Part shown: piece by piece, positions 16,803 to 26,704 of the stretch
Layout of the letters: each line of letters begins with the position of its first letter
How positions within the stretch are numbered: the stretch's first letter is position 1
Source of the DNA: Marinimicrobium koreense
Lineage (GTDB): Bacteria; Pseudomonadota; Gammaproteobacteria; Pseudomonadales; Cellvibrionaceae
Assembly (NCBI RefSeq): GCF_003762925.1
Contig: NZ_RJUK01000001.1
Coordinates: 620,001 to 684,000 of the forward strand
Length of the DNA: 64,000 nt
Reading direction: 5' to 3'
Made by a program: the position numbers and the translations under genes
Notes under the pieces: model-generated
Told to the model about the DNA's origin: nothing
What the model saw: the letters and a program-made list of their open reading frames with translations, nothing else
Databases searched by the model: none

Positions 16803-18251
16803 ATGCAGGTCAAACGATTTCTCGCGGCGGACATGCGACGCGCCCTGGAAATGGTTCGTCAGGAGATGGGTCCCGATGCGGTCATCCTCTCCAGCAACCG
16901 CACGAAAGACGGGGTGGAGCTGTTGACCACCCAAGCCTCGGTGTCCCTCCCGAAAGCGGCCGAGAAGTCTGTGCCGGCCGCAAATTCCGAATCAGGCGAG
17001 TCACTCTCGACCGGACGCGCGTCGGAAACCGGGCAGCAGCGGGCCGATGCCATTGAGCGCGCCCGCCAGCGGCAACTGGCTCAGCGCGAGCTGGATGCCT
17101 CGGCGCGCGAGTTCCTTCAACCGAATCAGCGCGTCAATGCGGGTATTCGGGTGGAGCGCTCTTTGCTTGAATCCGCCGGGACTGACCGGGAGCCGGTCAG
17201 CGCGAGCAAGTCTGAGCTGAACACATCACGAGCGGCCGGCTTTGTCAGTGCCGCCGAGCGTTACCCTCTGCGGGATGATGAGCCGCCCGCGGGTCCGGTG
17301 AGTGCGGCGGGCGCGGAAGCGAGCGATCCACGGCTGGATAGCCTCCAGGCCGAGCTGGCCGAAATGCGCTATCTGCTCGAAGAACAGCTCTCACAGATGC
17401 TCGGCCCGAAGCCGGCGGCCCGGGCACCGGGGCTGGCGAGCATTGGCCGGCGCCTGGAGCGGATGGGATTGTCCCCGGAGGTCTCTGAAGCCATTCTCAA
17501 CGACACTCCGGCCGGTCAGCCACTGGCGCAAGCCTGGACGGGTGCGTTGGCGCAGTTGGCGCGCAAGTTGCCGGCTGACGGCGCCGACCCGGTCTCCCGG
17601 GGTGGCGTCTACGCTCTGGTGGGCCCCACCGGGGCCGGTAAAACCACTACTATCGGCAAACTCGCCGCCCGTTATGTCATGGACCACGGTGCCCGGGATG
17701 TGGCCCTGGTGACCCTGGATACCCACCGAATTGGCGGCCATGATCAGCTTCGCTCCCTGGCGCGTATCCTCGGTGTGACCCTGCGGGTGGTGGACGATCA
17801 GTCCAGTCTGGAGTCGGTGCTGTACAGTCTGCGCCGTCATGCACTGGTGCTGATTGATACCGCGGGATTCCGTCAGGGCGACCCCCGGCTGACCGAGCAG
17901 TTAGAAACACTCCGTCGCCTGCCTCAGGTCAAACCACTGATGGTGCTGCCCAGCACCAGTCAGGCGGCGATGCTCAAGGCCTCAGTGCACGCCTACGGTG
18001 GTCAGGGGCTGACCGGCTGCATTCTCAGTAAGCTCGATGAGAGCGCGAGCCTGGGTGAGGCGCTGGGTGTGGTCATGCAGGCGGGGGTGCCAATCGTCTA
18101 TACTACCGACGGTCAGGATATTCCCCGGGATATTCAGGTGGCTCGCCCGCACCAGTTGGTGACCCGAGCGGCCAGCCTGGTCGGTCGGCGTGATGACGCC
18201 GCGCGCCGCCCCCAGGGTGCCTCGGCCCCAGTCGCCCGCCGGGCCCTATAA
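16803..18251 (+). CDS. flhF: Flagellar placement GTPase FlhF
   Basis: FlhF is an SRP-type GTPase that sets the polar site of flagellum assembly. The 482-residue product has a basic N-terminal B-domain (MQVKRFLAADMRRALEMVRQ), a variable Ser/Ala-rich linker to about residue 200, an N domain, and the G domain with Walker A GPTGAGKTT from residue 274 and LDTHRIGGHDQL. The start is ATG 16803, 8 bp after GAGGAG. It forms a regulatory pair with FleN, the next gene. Confidence 0.96.
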   Translation: MQVKRFLAADMRRALEMVRQEMGPDAVILSSNRTKDGVELLTTQASVSLPKAAEKSVPAANSESGESLSTGRASETGQQRADAIERARQRQLAQRELDASAREFLQPNQRVNAGIRVERSLLESAGTDREPVSASKSELNTSRAAGFVSAAERYPLRDDEPPAGPVSAAGAEASDPRLDSLQAELAEMRYLLEEQLSQMLGPKPAARAPGLASIGRRLERMGLSPEVSEAILNDTPAGQPLAQAWTGALAQLARKLPADGADPVSRGGVYALVGPTGAGKTTTIGKLAARYVMDHGARDVALVTLDTHRIGGHDQLRSLARILGVTLRVVDDQSSLESVLYSLRRHALVLIDTAGFRQGDPRLTEQLETLRRLPQVKPLMVLPSTSQAAMLKASVHAYGGQGLTGCILSKLDESASLGEALGVVMQAGVPIVYTTDGQDIPRDIQVARPHQLVTRAASLVGRRDDAARRPQGASAPVARRAL

Positions 18252-18298
18252 TCGACCTTGTCAGGGTCAGTCGAAGAACGTGAGGAGTAGAACGGCAG

Positions 18299-19123
18299 AT
18301 GAGTCAAATGCGTCCGGTTCAAGTCATAGCAGTGTCCGGCGGCAAGGGCGGTGTGGGAAAGAGTAATATTTCCGTCAATCTCAGTATCGCTTTGGCCGAG
18401 CTTCGCCGCCGCGTGGTGCTGCTGGATGCGGACCTGGGGCTCGCCAACGTCGATGTGCTGCTCGGTCTCAAGGCCAAACATACCCTGTCCGATGTGCTCA
18501 ACGGCGAAATGGGGCTTCGGGATGTGCTGGTCAACGGCCCCTCCGGTTTGAAAATTGTCCCCGCCGCCTCCGGCGTCCAACGCATGACCATGCTCGGGCC
18601 CCGTGAGCATGCGGGTCTGATCAACGCCTTCAGTGAACTGAGCGATCAGGTGGATATTCTCGTGGTGGATACCGCCGCCGGAATTTCCGATACCGTGGTG
18701 AGCTTCGTCCGGGCCGCCAATGAAGTGCTGGTGGTGGTATGCGACGAACCCTCGTCAATTACCGATGCTTACGCCCTGATCAAGGTTCTCAACCGGGACC
18801 ACGGCCTGCAGCGTTTCCGGGTGGTTGCGAATATGACCCGCACCAGTCGCGAAGGGCAGATGATGTTCAACAAGCTCAACAGCGTGTGTGAGCGGTTTCT
18901 GGATGTGACCCTTCAATACGTGGGCCATGTTCCCTTTGATGAAAATGTGCGTAAAGCCGTGCAGAAACAAAAGTCACTGCTGGAGTTCGCCCCCCAAAGC
19001 AAGGCGGCGCAAGCGATTCGTACGCTCGCCAAAGAGGTGGATCAGTGGCCTCTGCCCAGTGCGCCCACTGGGCGGCTGGAATTTTTTGTCGAGCGTCTGC
19101 TCCAGGTCGCCAACAGTCGCTAG
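18299..19123 (+). CDS. fleN: Flagellar number regulator FleN/FlhG (MinD-like ATPase)
   Basis: FleN limits polar flagella to the right number and restrains FleQ and FlhF. The 274-residue product is a MinD/ParA-type ATPase with the deviant Walker A GGKGGVGKSN, switch regions around DADLGLANVDVLLG and VVDTAAG, and an amphipathic C-terminus. GAGGAG precedes the start. The gene order flhF-fleN-fliA is typical of polar flagellates. Confidence 0.95.
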   Translation: MSQMRPVQVIAVSGGKGGVGKSNISVNLSIALAELRRRVVLLDADLGLANVDVLLGLKAKHTLSDVLNGEMGLRDVLVNGPSGLKIVPAASGVQRMTMLGPREHAGLINAFSELSDQVDILVVDTAAGISDTVVSFVRAANEVLVVVCDEPSSITDAYALIKVLNRDHGLQRFRVVANMTRTSREGQMMFNKLNSVCERFLDVTLQYVGHVPFDENVRKAVQKQKSLLEFAPQSKAAQAIRTLAKEVDQWPLPSAPTGRLEFFVERLLQVANSR

Positions 19124-19143
19124 ACGGTGTGAGGTAGCTGACA

Positions 19144-19890
19144 ATGGCCGCAGCCGATGGATTAGCCATGTACGATAAAACCCGACAACTTGGCAACCAG
19201 ATCCGGGTCGAGGACTACGCGCCCCTGGTGAAGCGCATTGCCCATCACATGATGTTGCGTATGCCCGCCTGCGTCCAGGTTGACGATTTGATTCAGGCGG
19301 GAATGATTGGCCTGATTGAAGCCTCCCAGAAGTACGATGCTTCCAAGGGTGCCAGCTTTGAAACTTATGCCGGTATCCGAATTCGTGGCGCCATTGTGGA
19401 CGAAATGCGCCGGGGTGACTGGGCGCCGCGCTCGGTTCACCGTAACGCCCGGCGGATCAGCGAGGCCATCGGAGTTGTGGAAGCGCGCACCGGCCGGGAT
19501 GCCCAGGATGCCGAAGTGGCCGACGAGCTGGGCATCGAGCTGGATGAGTATTTCGATATGCTGCGCGATGCCAGTGCCAGCCGGTTGTTCAGCTACGAAG
19601 AGACGTTCGGCGATGACGATACCAGCCAGCATATGGCGGGTCCCGGGTCCGAGCACGCCAGTCCTCTGGATGGAATTCAGCGCGCGGCGCTAAAGCAATC
19701 CCTTGCGCAGGCGATAACCCAACTACCGGAGCGGGAAAAACTGGTGTTGGCGCTCTATTACGATGAAGAACTTAACCTGAAAGAGATCGGGCAGGTCCTC
19801 GGGGTCAGCGAATCCCGGGTCAGCCAGATCCATAGCCAGGCGGCCCTACGCCTGAGGACCCGGCTGGCCGACTGGCAGGGTAATGATTGA
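19144..19890 (+). CDS. fliA: Flagellar sigma factor FliA (sigma-28)
   Basis: FliA directs late flagellar and chemotaxis promoters and is held back by FlgM (not in this window). The 248-residue product contains sigma regions 2 (DLIQAGMIGLIEASQKYD), 3 and 4 (LNLKEIGQVLGVSESRVSQI). ATG 19144 is used here; ATG 19168 (MYDKTRQ) is an alternative that matches the shorter family N-terminus. Confidence 0.96.
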   Translation: MAAADGLAMYDKTRQLGNQIRVEDYAPLVKRIAHHMMLRMPACVQVDDLIQAGMIGLIEASQKYDASKGASFETYAGIRIRGAIVDEMRRGDWAPRSVHRNARRISEAIGVVEARTGRDAQDAEVADELGIELDEYFDMLRDASASRLFSYEETFGDDDTSQHMAGPGSEHASPLDGIQRAALKQSLAQAITQLPEREKLVLALYYDEELNLKEIGQVLGVSESRVSQIHSQAALRLRTRLADWQGND

Positions 19891-20024
19891 CGCGCCAGAG
19901 GTTTGTGGGTACTTTGCCGGGCCCGGCCTTGCTAGAATACCAATATCACCGGTGTGGTGGGCGCCCTGTGGCGCTGCTTCCCATTCTTGAAACCAGACTC
20001 CCGCCAGAGTAGACGGAGGTTGCA

Positions 20025-20408
20025 TTGGATAAAAACATGAAAATCCTGATTGTCGACGATTTCTCGACAATGCGACGGATTATTAAGAACCTGCTCAGAG
20101 ACCTGGGGTTCAGCAATACCCACGAGGCTGACGACGGGGTAACCGCCTTGCCCATGCTGCGCAGCGGCGACTTTGACTTCTTGGTGACCGATTGGAACAT
20201 GCCTGGCATGACCGGTATCGATCTGCTGCGCGCAGTGCGCGAGGACGAGAAGCTGCATGCATTGCCGGTTCTGATGGTGACCGCTGAAGCCAAGCGCGAT
20301 CAGATTATCGAAGCCGCTCAGGCCGGAGTGAACGGGTACGTCGTCAAACCGTTTACCGCCGCGGCGCTCAAGGAAAAGATCGAGAAAATTTTTGAACGCG
20401 TCGGTTAA
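20025..20408 (+). CDS. cheY: Chemotaxis response regulator CheY
   Basis: This is a single receiver domain of 127 residues. The phospho-acceptor is Asp56 (counting from TTG 20025) in VTDWNMPG, followed by the conserved Thr/Ala region and Lys in VVKPFT. CheY-P binds FliM and reverses rotation. A strong GGAGGT ends 4 bases before the TTG; an ATG at 20037 would lie 16 bases from it, so TTG is preferred, and both starts give the same fold. It is the first gene of the che block. Confidence 0.96.
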   Translation: MDKNMKILIVDDFSTMRRIIKNLLRDLGFSNTHEADDGVTALPMLRSGDFDFLVTDWNMPGMTGIDLLRAVREDEKLHALPVLMVTAEAKRDQIIEAAQAGVNGYVVKPFTAAALKEKIEKIFERVG

Positions 20409-20464
20409 ACCGCGCGCCGTCGGTGTCTTGGGGCGCCGGCCCATAGCGACAATAAGGCTTATTC

Positions 20465-21265
20465 ATGGCTTCAACATCCCAGTTGCATGAAAACGAGGAG
20501 TTCATCTCCGAGCTGAAAGAGTGCGCCAAGCTGCTGGTCGACAAGCTTCAGGGAGACCAGTATGAAGAGGCCTCCCAGCTGATCCACGCAATCACCGAAG
20601 TGCGCGACCGGCATATTTTCCAGTCCGTCGGACGTCTGACGCGCGGGCTGCACGATGCCATCGTCAACTTCAATGTTGATGGTGACCTCAGCTCCGAACC
20701 GCCCGATATCAAAAACTCCGAAATTCGGGACGCCTCCAACCGTCTGAACTACGTCATCGACCTGACTCAGCAGGCCGCCGAAAAAACCATGGATATGGTG
20801 GACGAGTCGGCGCCCATCGCCACCAATCTCGGGCAGGAAGCCGGCTCTTTGAAAGAGGAGTGGGCCCGGCTGAAACGCCGCGAAATGAGCCCGGATGAGT
20901 TTCGCGAGCTGTACCACCGGATGGACGATTTTCTGGGGCAGATGGTGACCGGTACCGAGACCATCGGTCGTAACCTGCAGGAGATTGTGCTCGAACAGGG
21001 ATTTCAGGACTTGACCGGTCAGGTGCTCAAGCGGGTGATCGGGCTGATCAATGATGTGGAGCAGGACCTGGTCAGCCTGGTCCGGATTGCCGCCCAAGTG
21101 GAAGATGTTACAGGTTTTGTGCCCGAGGCCGATAGTGAAGAAACGGCAGTGAAAAAACGTGAACAGAGCTCCGGAGAGGGGCCGCAGATGAACGCCAGCG
21201 AACGGGCTGACGTGGTATCCAGTCAGGACGAAGTGGACGATTTGCTGTCGAGCCTGGGTTTCTGA
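20465..21265 (+). CDS. cheZ: CheY-P phosphatase CheZ
   Basis: CheZ dephosphorylates CheY-P. The 266-residue helical protein has the catalytic segment GFQDLTGQVLKRV, with the active Gln at about residue 181. The C-terminal CheY-binding peptide is SQDEVDDLLSSLGF. This peptide resembles the FliM N-terminus and the CheA linker repeats encoded nearby. Confidence 0.95.
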   Translation: MASTSQLHENEEFISELKECAKLLVDKLQGDQYEEASQLIHAITEVRDRHIFQSVGRLTRGLHDAIVNFNVDGDLSSEPPDIKNSEIRDASNRLNYVIDLTQQAAEKTMDMVDESAPIATNLGQEAGSLKEEWARLKRREMSPDEFRELYHRMDDFLGQMVTGTETIGRNLQEIVLEQGFQDLTGQVLKRVIGLINDVEQDLVSLVRIAAQVEDVTGFVPEADSEETAVKKREQSSGEGPQMNASERADVVSSQDEVDDLLSSLGF

Positions 21266-21375
21266 CCTGGATCGGAACAGGGTTCACCCGCAGGCGCACT
21301 GCGCGCCAGGGTGGTCAGCCAGGGGCGACCACCCGATGACAATAACCGGTGAGATAGGTTTGATAGGAGCGCTGA

Positions 21376-23679
21376 ATGGGGTTCGGTGACGACGAAGAAA
21401 TTCTCCAGGACTTCCTGGTCGAAGCAGGCGAAATACTGGAGAAGCTCTCCGAGCAGCTGGTCGAGCTGGAGCAGCGCCCCGACGACGCTGATTTGCTCAA
21501 CGCGATTTTCCGTGGTTTTCATACCGTCAAGGGTGGGGCTGGGTTTCTCCAGCTCGATCCCATGGTGGAGTGTTGCCATGTGACAGAGAACCTGTTCGAT
21601 GTGTTGCGCAACGGCCAGCGCCAGGTGACTTCCGAGTTGATGGACGTGGTGCTGCAGTCGCTCGATACCATCAACCAGCAGTTTGCGGAAGTGTCGCAAC
21701 GGGAAGATATGTCGTCGGCCGATCCTCAGTTGATCGACACCCTGCAGCGCCTGGTGAACGGCGAGCCGATTGACGGTGGCGCCGATACCACCTCCGAAAG
21801 TGATCAGAGCCACGGGTCCGGTGAGCCGGTGGGTAACGACACACCCAAAGCCCAGGGTGATATTACCGACGACGAGTTTGAGCAGCTGCTGGATGCCATT
21901 GCCGATGAGCCCGGTGCGGCGCCCGCCAAAAGCGGATCCGACTCGAAGCCGTCGCCAGAGCAGGGTGATGTCATTCAGGAAGACGAGTTTGAAGCCTTGC
22001 TGGATGAGCTGCACGGTAAAGGCAAAGGCCCGGGTGCGAGTCAGCCGGCCAAACCATCCTCCGAAGCCCCCGCTTCAGAGAGCGATGAAATCGATGACGA
22101 TGAATTCGAAGCGCTGTTGGATCAGTTACACGGTAAGGGCAAGGGCCCGGGGACCGGTACGCCGGCAAAGTCTGCAGCGCCAGAGCCGTCTGCACCAGCC
22201 CAAGCTCCCGCAGAAAGTGGTAAATCCGCATCGGGCAATTCGTCCAACAATGATCTGATCAGTGACGATGAGTTCGAGTCGCTGCTCGATGAGCTCCATG
22301 GCAAAGGGCAGGGGCCAACCCGCAAGCAACCTGACGCCTCCGGAAAGCCGGATACCAGTGCTGCGGCAAAACCCGATAGCGCCCCGTCGGCTCCAAAAGC
22401 CGCTTCACCCGCTCCCGCCGCACCGGCCGGAGGTGGCGCGGGCGATGGCAAGAAGCCGCCGGCGTCTCGACCCGCCGGCAAGCCGGCCGATCGGGACGGT
22501 GGTCCGGCGCCGGCCGAAACTACCGTGAGGGTCGATACCCAGCGTCTCGACGAAATCATGAACATGGTGGGCGAGCTGGTATTGGTGCGCAATCGCCTGG
22601 TGCGGTTGGGTGACGATATTGAAAACGAATCCCTGGCCAAAGCGGTCTCCAATCTCGACGTGGTAACCGCCGACCTGCAGACCTCCGTGATGAAAACCCG
22701 GATGCAGCCGATCAAAAAAGTGTTCGGCCGCTTCCCTCGGGTAGTGCGGGATCTGGCGCGCAACCTGAAAAAAGAAGTGAATCTGGAGCTGGTGGGGGAG
22801 GACACCGACCTGGATAAAAACCTGGTTGAGGCGCTGTCCGATCCTCTGGTTCACCTGGTGCGCAACTCAGTGGACCACGGTATCGAATTGCCCGACCTGC
22901 GCGAGGCGAATGGAAAACCACGCACTGGTAAAGTCGTTCTGGCGGCCGAGCAGGAGGGCGATCACATCCTGCTGTCGATCACCGACGACGGCGCGGGCAT
23001 GGACCCTGACAAACTGCGGGACATCGCCGTGGAGAAGGGAGTCATGGATCGGGACAGCGCCAATCGCCTCTCGGACACCGAAGCATTCAACCTCATTTTT
23101 GCCCCCGGGTTCTCTACCAAGAAAGAAATTTCCGATGTGTCCGGTCGGGGTGTGGGGATGGATGTGGTCAAGACCAAGATCACCCAGCTTAACGGCACCA
23201 TCGAAATCCAGTCTACCAAGGGTGAGGGCACCCGACTGAACATCAAAGTGCCGCTGACCCTGGCGATCATGCCGACGCTGATGGTGATGCTGGCAGAGCA
23301 GGCCTTCGCTTTACCGCTGGCCAGCGTGCAGGAAATTTTTCACATGGATATGTCCAAAACCCACACCGTGGACGGCCAGGAGTGCGTGACCATCCGCGAT
23401 CGGGCCATTCCGGTTTTCTACCTGAAAGACTGGCTGATCACCGGACCGCGTAAGGCCCGGGAGCGTGAGGCACATGTGGTCATAGTTGCGATTGGTACCC
23501 GCATGGTGGGCTTTGTGGTGGATCAACTGATCGGGCAGGAAGAGGTGGTGATCAAACCCCTGGGCAAAATGCTTCAGGGCACCCCCGGAATGGCCGGCGC
23601 CACCATCACTGGCGATGGCACCATGGCATTGATCCTCGATATCCCGGGGTTGCTCAAGCGCTACGCGGGCGGCGTATAA
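21376..23679 (+). CDS. cheA: Chemotaxis histidine kinase CheA with acidic linker repeats
   Basis: CheA phosphorylates CheY and CheB in response to receptors. The 767-residue product has an Hpt domain (His49 in GFHTVKGGAG), a long linker, a dimerisation domain (about residues 385-450), a HATPase (about 455-600, NSVDHGIE and DDGAGMD) and a CheW-like regulatory domain (about 615-765). No normal P2 CheY-binding domain is apparent. Instead the linker has four copies of an acidic motif like DEFEALLDELHGKG, at about residues 165, 202, 241 and 297, then an Ala/Pro-rich stretch. Confidence 0.96.
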   Translation: MGFGDDEEILQDFLVEAGEILEKLSEQLVELEQRPDDADLLNAIFRGFHTVKGGAGFLQLDPMVECCHVTENLFDVLRNGQRQVTSELMDVVLQSLDTINQQFAEVSQREDMSSADPQLIDTLQRLVNGEPIDGGADTTSESDQSHGSGEPVGNDTPKAQGDITDDEFEQLLDAIADEPGAAPAKSGSDSKPSPEQGDVIQEDEFEALLDELHGKGKGPGASQPAKPSSEAPASESDEIDDDEFEALLDQLHGKGKGPGTGTPAKSAAPEPSAPAQAPAESGKSASGNSSNNDLISDDEFESLLDELHGKGQGPTRKQPDASGKPDTSAAAKPDSAPSAPKAASPAPAAPAGGGAGDGKKPPASRPAGKPADRDGGPAPAETTVRVDTQRLDEIMNMVGELVLVRNRLVRLGDDIENESLAKAVSNLDVVTADLQTSVMKTRMQPIKKVFGRFPRVVRDLARNLKKEVNLELVGEDTDLDKNLVEALSDPLVHLVRNSVDHGIELPDLREANGKPRTGKVVLAAEQEGDHILLSITDDGAGMDPDKLRDIAVEKGVMDRDSANRLSDTEAFNLIFAPGFSTKKEISDVSGRGVGMDVVKTKITQLNGTIEIQSTKGEGTRLNIKVPLTLAIMPTLMVMLAEQAFALPLASVQEIFHMDMSKTHTVDGQECVTIRDRAIPVFYLKDWLITGPRKAREREAHVVIVAIGTRMVGFVVDQLIGQEEVVIKPLGKMLQGTPGMAGATITGDGTMALILDIPGLLKRYAGGV

Positions 23680-23747
23680 TCCCGATTGAACTCTGTGCTC
23701 CCCGACGAAGAGGAGCGGACGTACTGAACAGGCTGGAGTAAGCAACA

Positions 23748-24821
23748 ATGCCATTGAGGGTGTTAATCGTAGATGATTCGAACTTCTTTCGTCAGCGACT
23801 GAAAGAAATGATCGATCAACACCCGGATCTCTCGGTCGTGGGAACCGCGACCAACGGCCGTGAGGCGGTGGAGCAGGCCCGCTCCCTGCGCCCGGACCTG
23901 GTCACTATGGATTTCGAAATGCCGGAGATGGACGGCATTACCGCCGTGCGCCATATCATGGCGGACCGGCCCGTCCCGATTCTGATGTTCTCGTCCCTCA
24001 CCTATGAGGGAGCGCGCATTACCCTGGACGCGCTGGCGGCCGGGGCCATGGACTTTATGCCCAAGGATTTTGGGGAAGTGTCCCGCAATGCCCAGGGGCT
24101 GCGGGATAAATTGCACGAACGCCTGCTGACCCTCGGTCGGCAGGCCCGCGCCTCCGCGTCCGCCTCGCGCGAGGCAACTCGCCTGCAACCCGCCAGACCG
24201 GTGAAAAAACCCACGGAAAAACCGGTTGCCCGGGAGCCGCAGACGCCGGCACGCCCTCGTGGTAGCTATAAGTTGTTGGTTATCGGCGCCTCCACCGGTG
24301 GGCCGGTGGCGCTCACCGATGTATTGGTCAACCTGCCCGCCACTTTCCCGCTGCCCATTGTTCTGGTGCAGCATATGCCGGAGAACTTTACCCGCGCCTT
24401 CGCCGAACGGCTGAATCGCCAATGTCAGATTCAGGTGCGCGAGGCGCAAGAAGGGGATACCTTGCAACCGGGGGTAGCGTTGCTGGCACCCGGAGGAAAG
24501 CAGATGATGCTGGATGCCCGGGGCGGGCTACGCATCGTCGAAGACGAGCGCATGACCTACAAACCCTCACTGGATATCACCTTCGGCTCGGCCGCCAAGC
24601 ACTACGGGAACAAAGTGCTGGGCGTGGTCCTGACCGGGATGGGGGCCGATGGTCGGGAGGGTGGTCGCATGCTCAAAAATGCCGGCTCGAGCATCTGGTC
24701 ACAGGATGAAGCCAGTTGCGTGATTTACGGTATGCCCATGGCAGTAGCTAAAGCGGGATTGTCGGATAAAGTGCTCAGCCTGAAAGACATTGGCCCCAGA
24801 CTCGTGCGTGAGGTCTGCTGA
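23748..24821 (+). CDS. cheB: Chemotaxis methylesterase CheB
   Basis: CheB removes methyl groups from, and deamidates, chemoreceptors during adaptation. It has an N-terminal receiver (Asp55 in VTMDFEMPEMDG), an Arg/Ala/Pro linker, and a C-terminal esterase domain with the Ser of GASTGGP, the His of VQHMPENFT and the Asp of TGMGADG. Length is 357 residues. No cheR methyltransferase gene is present in this block. The stop lies 1 bp before motC. Confidence 0.96.
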   Translation: MPLRVLIVDDSNFFRQRLKEMIDQHPDLSVVGTATNGREAVEQARSLRPDLVTMDFEMPEMDGITAVRHIMADRPVPILMFSSLTYEGARITLDALAAGAMDFMPKDFGEVSRNAQGLRDKLHERLLTLGRQARASASASREATRLQPARPVKKPTEKPVAREPQTPARPRGSYKLLVIGASTGGPVALTDVLVNLPATFPLPIVLVQHMPENFTRAFAERLNRQCQIQVREAQEGDTLQPGVALLAPGGKQMMLDARGGLRIVEDERMTYKPSLDITFGSAAKHYGNKVLGVVLTGMGADGREGGRMLKNAGSSIWSQDEASCVIYGMPMAVAKAGLSDKVLSLKDIGPRLVREVC

Positions 24822-24822
24822 C

Positions 24823-25566
24823 ATGGATATCCTCAGCATACTCGGTGTCATCATTGGCTTCGCTGCGCTGATTGGCGGCAACTTTGCTGAGGGCGGCAGC
24901 CTCTCTTCTCTACTCAATGGCCCCGCTGCCGTGATCGTGATGGGTGGCACTCTGGGGGCGGCCATGCTCCAGACCCCCAAAGTCCATCTCAAGCGCGCGC
25001 TGCAGATTTTCCCGTGGATTTTTCGGCCTCCGGTCAATGCGTTTCGCGGTGGTATTGACCAGATTGTGCGCTGGTCGATAACAGCTCGCAAACAGGGCCT
25101 GCTCGGACTGGAGGAAATCGCCGACCGCGAAAAAGATCCCTTTGCGCGCAAGGGCCTGCAACTGATGGTCGATGGCAGCGAGCCGGACGTGATCCGCCGG
25201 GTCATGGAAAACGAACTGGTGCTCAGCGAGCAGCGCGATCAGGACGCCGTGCGCTTCTATGAAAGTATGGGTGGCTATTCGCCCACGATTGGCATCATCG
25301 GCGCGGTCATGGGGTTGATCCATGTGATGCGCAACCTCGCCGATCCCGAACAGCTCGGTCCGGGTATCGCCGTGGCGTTTGTGGCGACCATCTACGGGGT
25401 CGCGCTCGCCAATCTGTTTTTGTTGCCCATCGCCAACAAACTCAAGATGTGTATCAATGAGCGCTCCCATTACCGGGAACTGATGATCGAGGGCATCATT
25501 GCCATTGCTGATGGCGAGAACCCGCGCTCCATTGAAATGAAACTCAACGGCTACCTGCACAAGTAG
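24823..25566 (+). CDS. motC: Flagellar motor stator protein MotC (MotA family)
   Basis: This is a MotA/PomA-family stator subunit of 247 residues with four membrane segments (residues about 3-22, 30-50, 145-170, 180-205). The conserved proline pair and GGYSPTIGIIGAVMGLIHVM are present. In Pseudomonas the MotCD stator lies next to the che genes and drives swarming. ATG 24823 (MDILSILGV) is the natural start, immediately after cheB; upstream in-frame codons lie within cheB. Confidence 0.94.
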   Translation: MDILSILGVIIGFAALIGGNFAEGGSLSSLLNGPAAVIVMGGTLGAAMLQTPKVHLKRALQIFPWIFRPPVNAFRGGIDQIVRWSITARKQGLLGLEEIADREKDPFARKGLQLMVDGSEPDVIRRVMENELVLSEQRDQDAVRFYESMGGYSPTIGIIGAVMGLIHVMRNLADPEQLGPGIAVAFVATIYGVALANLFLLPIANKLKMCINERSHYRELMIEGIIAIADGENPRSIEMKLNGYLHK

Positions 25567-25575
25567 AGGTTGCCC

Positions 25576-26559
25576 ATGCCGCGCCGTCGCCCCACAGAAC
25601 TGCACGTGAATCACGAGCGCTGGCTGGTGTCCTACGCGGATTTCATTACGCTGCTGTTTGCGTTTTTTGTGGTGATGTACTCCATCTCTCAGGTCAATGA
25701 GAGTAAATACCGGGTGCTGTCAGATACACTGATGGAGGCCTTTGAGCCGGCCCGCGCGGTCCAGCCCATTCAGGTGGGCCAGCCTTCGCGCTCACCGTCA
25801 GCCAGTGCTATCGATATTCGGGGCGACGATCGCGGAGATACCGAACACCCAATGCTGGGCGAATCCGGGGGCCTTGCGGGCGAAGAGGGCCTGGGTGAGC
25901 TGGGAGAACTGGCGGAACGTATCAGCGAGCGTTTTTCCGATCTGATTGGCGATGACCTGCTGGAAGTGTATGCCAATGAATACTGGCTGCAGGTCGAGCT
26001 GCGAGACAGTATTCTGTTTGAGTCGGGCAGCGCCGAGCTCAGTGGCCAGGCTCGGGATATTTTCGCGGAAATGGCCCGTCTGTTGGCCGAGTATGACAAC
26101 CCGATTCAGGTGGAGGGACATACGGACAACCAGCCCATCCGCAATCTTCGCTACCCCAGTAACTGGGAGTTGTCCGCCGCGCGGGCCAGTGCCATTGTCA
26201 AATTGCTGTCTGGAGCCGGTGTCTCGGCGCAGCGTTTGTCGGCCGTGGGGTACGGGGAGCACCAGCCCAGTGCGGACAACGACACACCGCAAGGGCGAGC
26301 CCAGAACCGCCGGGTTGCCTTGATGATTGCCCGCGAAGCGATGCCGCGCCCGAGTGCAGCGCTGGATGGAAACGGGGCGGAAAGCGGAATCCTGCCGCCG
26401 CGCGAGGCCGGCCCGGAGGGTGCACCTCAAGAATCCGCTCCGGAGGCCGATAGCTCTTCGGGCGACAGTGGGGAATCCGCCGCACCGGTCGAGCCGGTGC
26501 AGTTGGAGGGCGGGGGGCTGCTCTTCAGTAGTGACCCGGATTTGCCACGGCAGCGATAG
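25576..26559 (+). CDS. motD: Flagellar motor stator protein MotD (MotB family)
   Basis: MotD is the peptidoglycan-anchored partner of MotC. The 327-residue product has one membrane segment near the N-terminus with the ion-conducting Asp in SYADFITLLFAFFVVM, an acidic linker, and an OmpA-like peptidoglycan-binding domain (about residues 130-265; EGHTDNQPI and NWELSAARA). A disordered Pro/Glu/Ser tail follows. ATG 25576 is chosen over TTG 25570 because AGAGG lies 6 bases upstream. Confidence 0.94.
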   Translation: MPRRRPTELHVNHERWLVSYADFITLLFAFFVVMYSISQVNESKYRVLSDTLMEAFEPARAVQPIQVGQPSRSPSASAIDIRGDDRGDTEHPMLGESGGLAGEEGLGELGELAERISERFSDLIGDDLLEVYANEYWLQVELRDSILFESGSAELSGQARDIFAEMARLLAEYDNPIQVEGHTDNQPIRNLRYPSNWELSAARASAIVKLLSGAGVSAQRLSAVGYGEHQPSADNDTPQGRAQNRRVALMIAREAMPRPSAALDGNGAESGILPPREAGPEGAPQESAPEADSSSGDSGESAAPVEPVQLEGGGLLFSSDPDLPRQR

Positions 26560-26704
26560 CCCAGTTTGAATGGATAATGCCAGCTCGAATGGTATGTCTG
26601 TTGCTTAATCCTGGTTCAACGTAACGTAAACCGGATTGGCCTGCGGAATTTTGGCGCTTTGCGCTGTTAACCGATCAGGCCATCGATAACGAGGATCGCA
26701 TCTG

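Noticed and set aside
26560-26704. Sigma-28 (FliA) promoter before parC
   Set aside because: A CATCGATAA box resembles the -10 element, but no TAAA-type -35 lies at the right distance.
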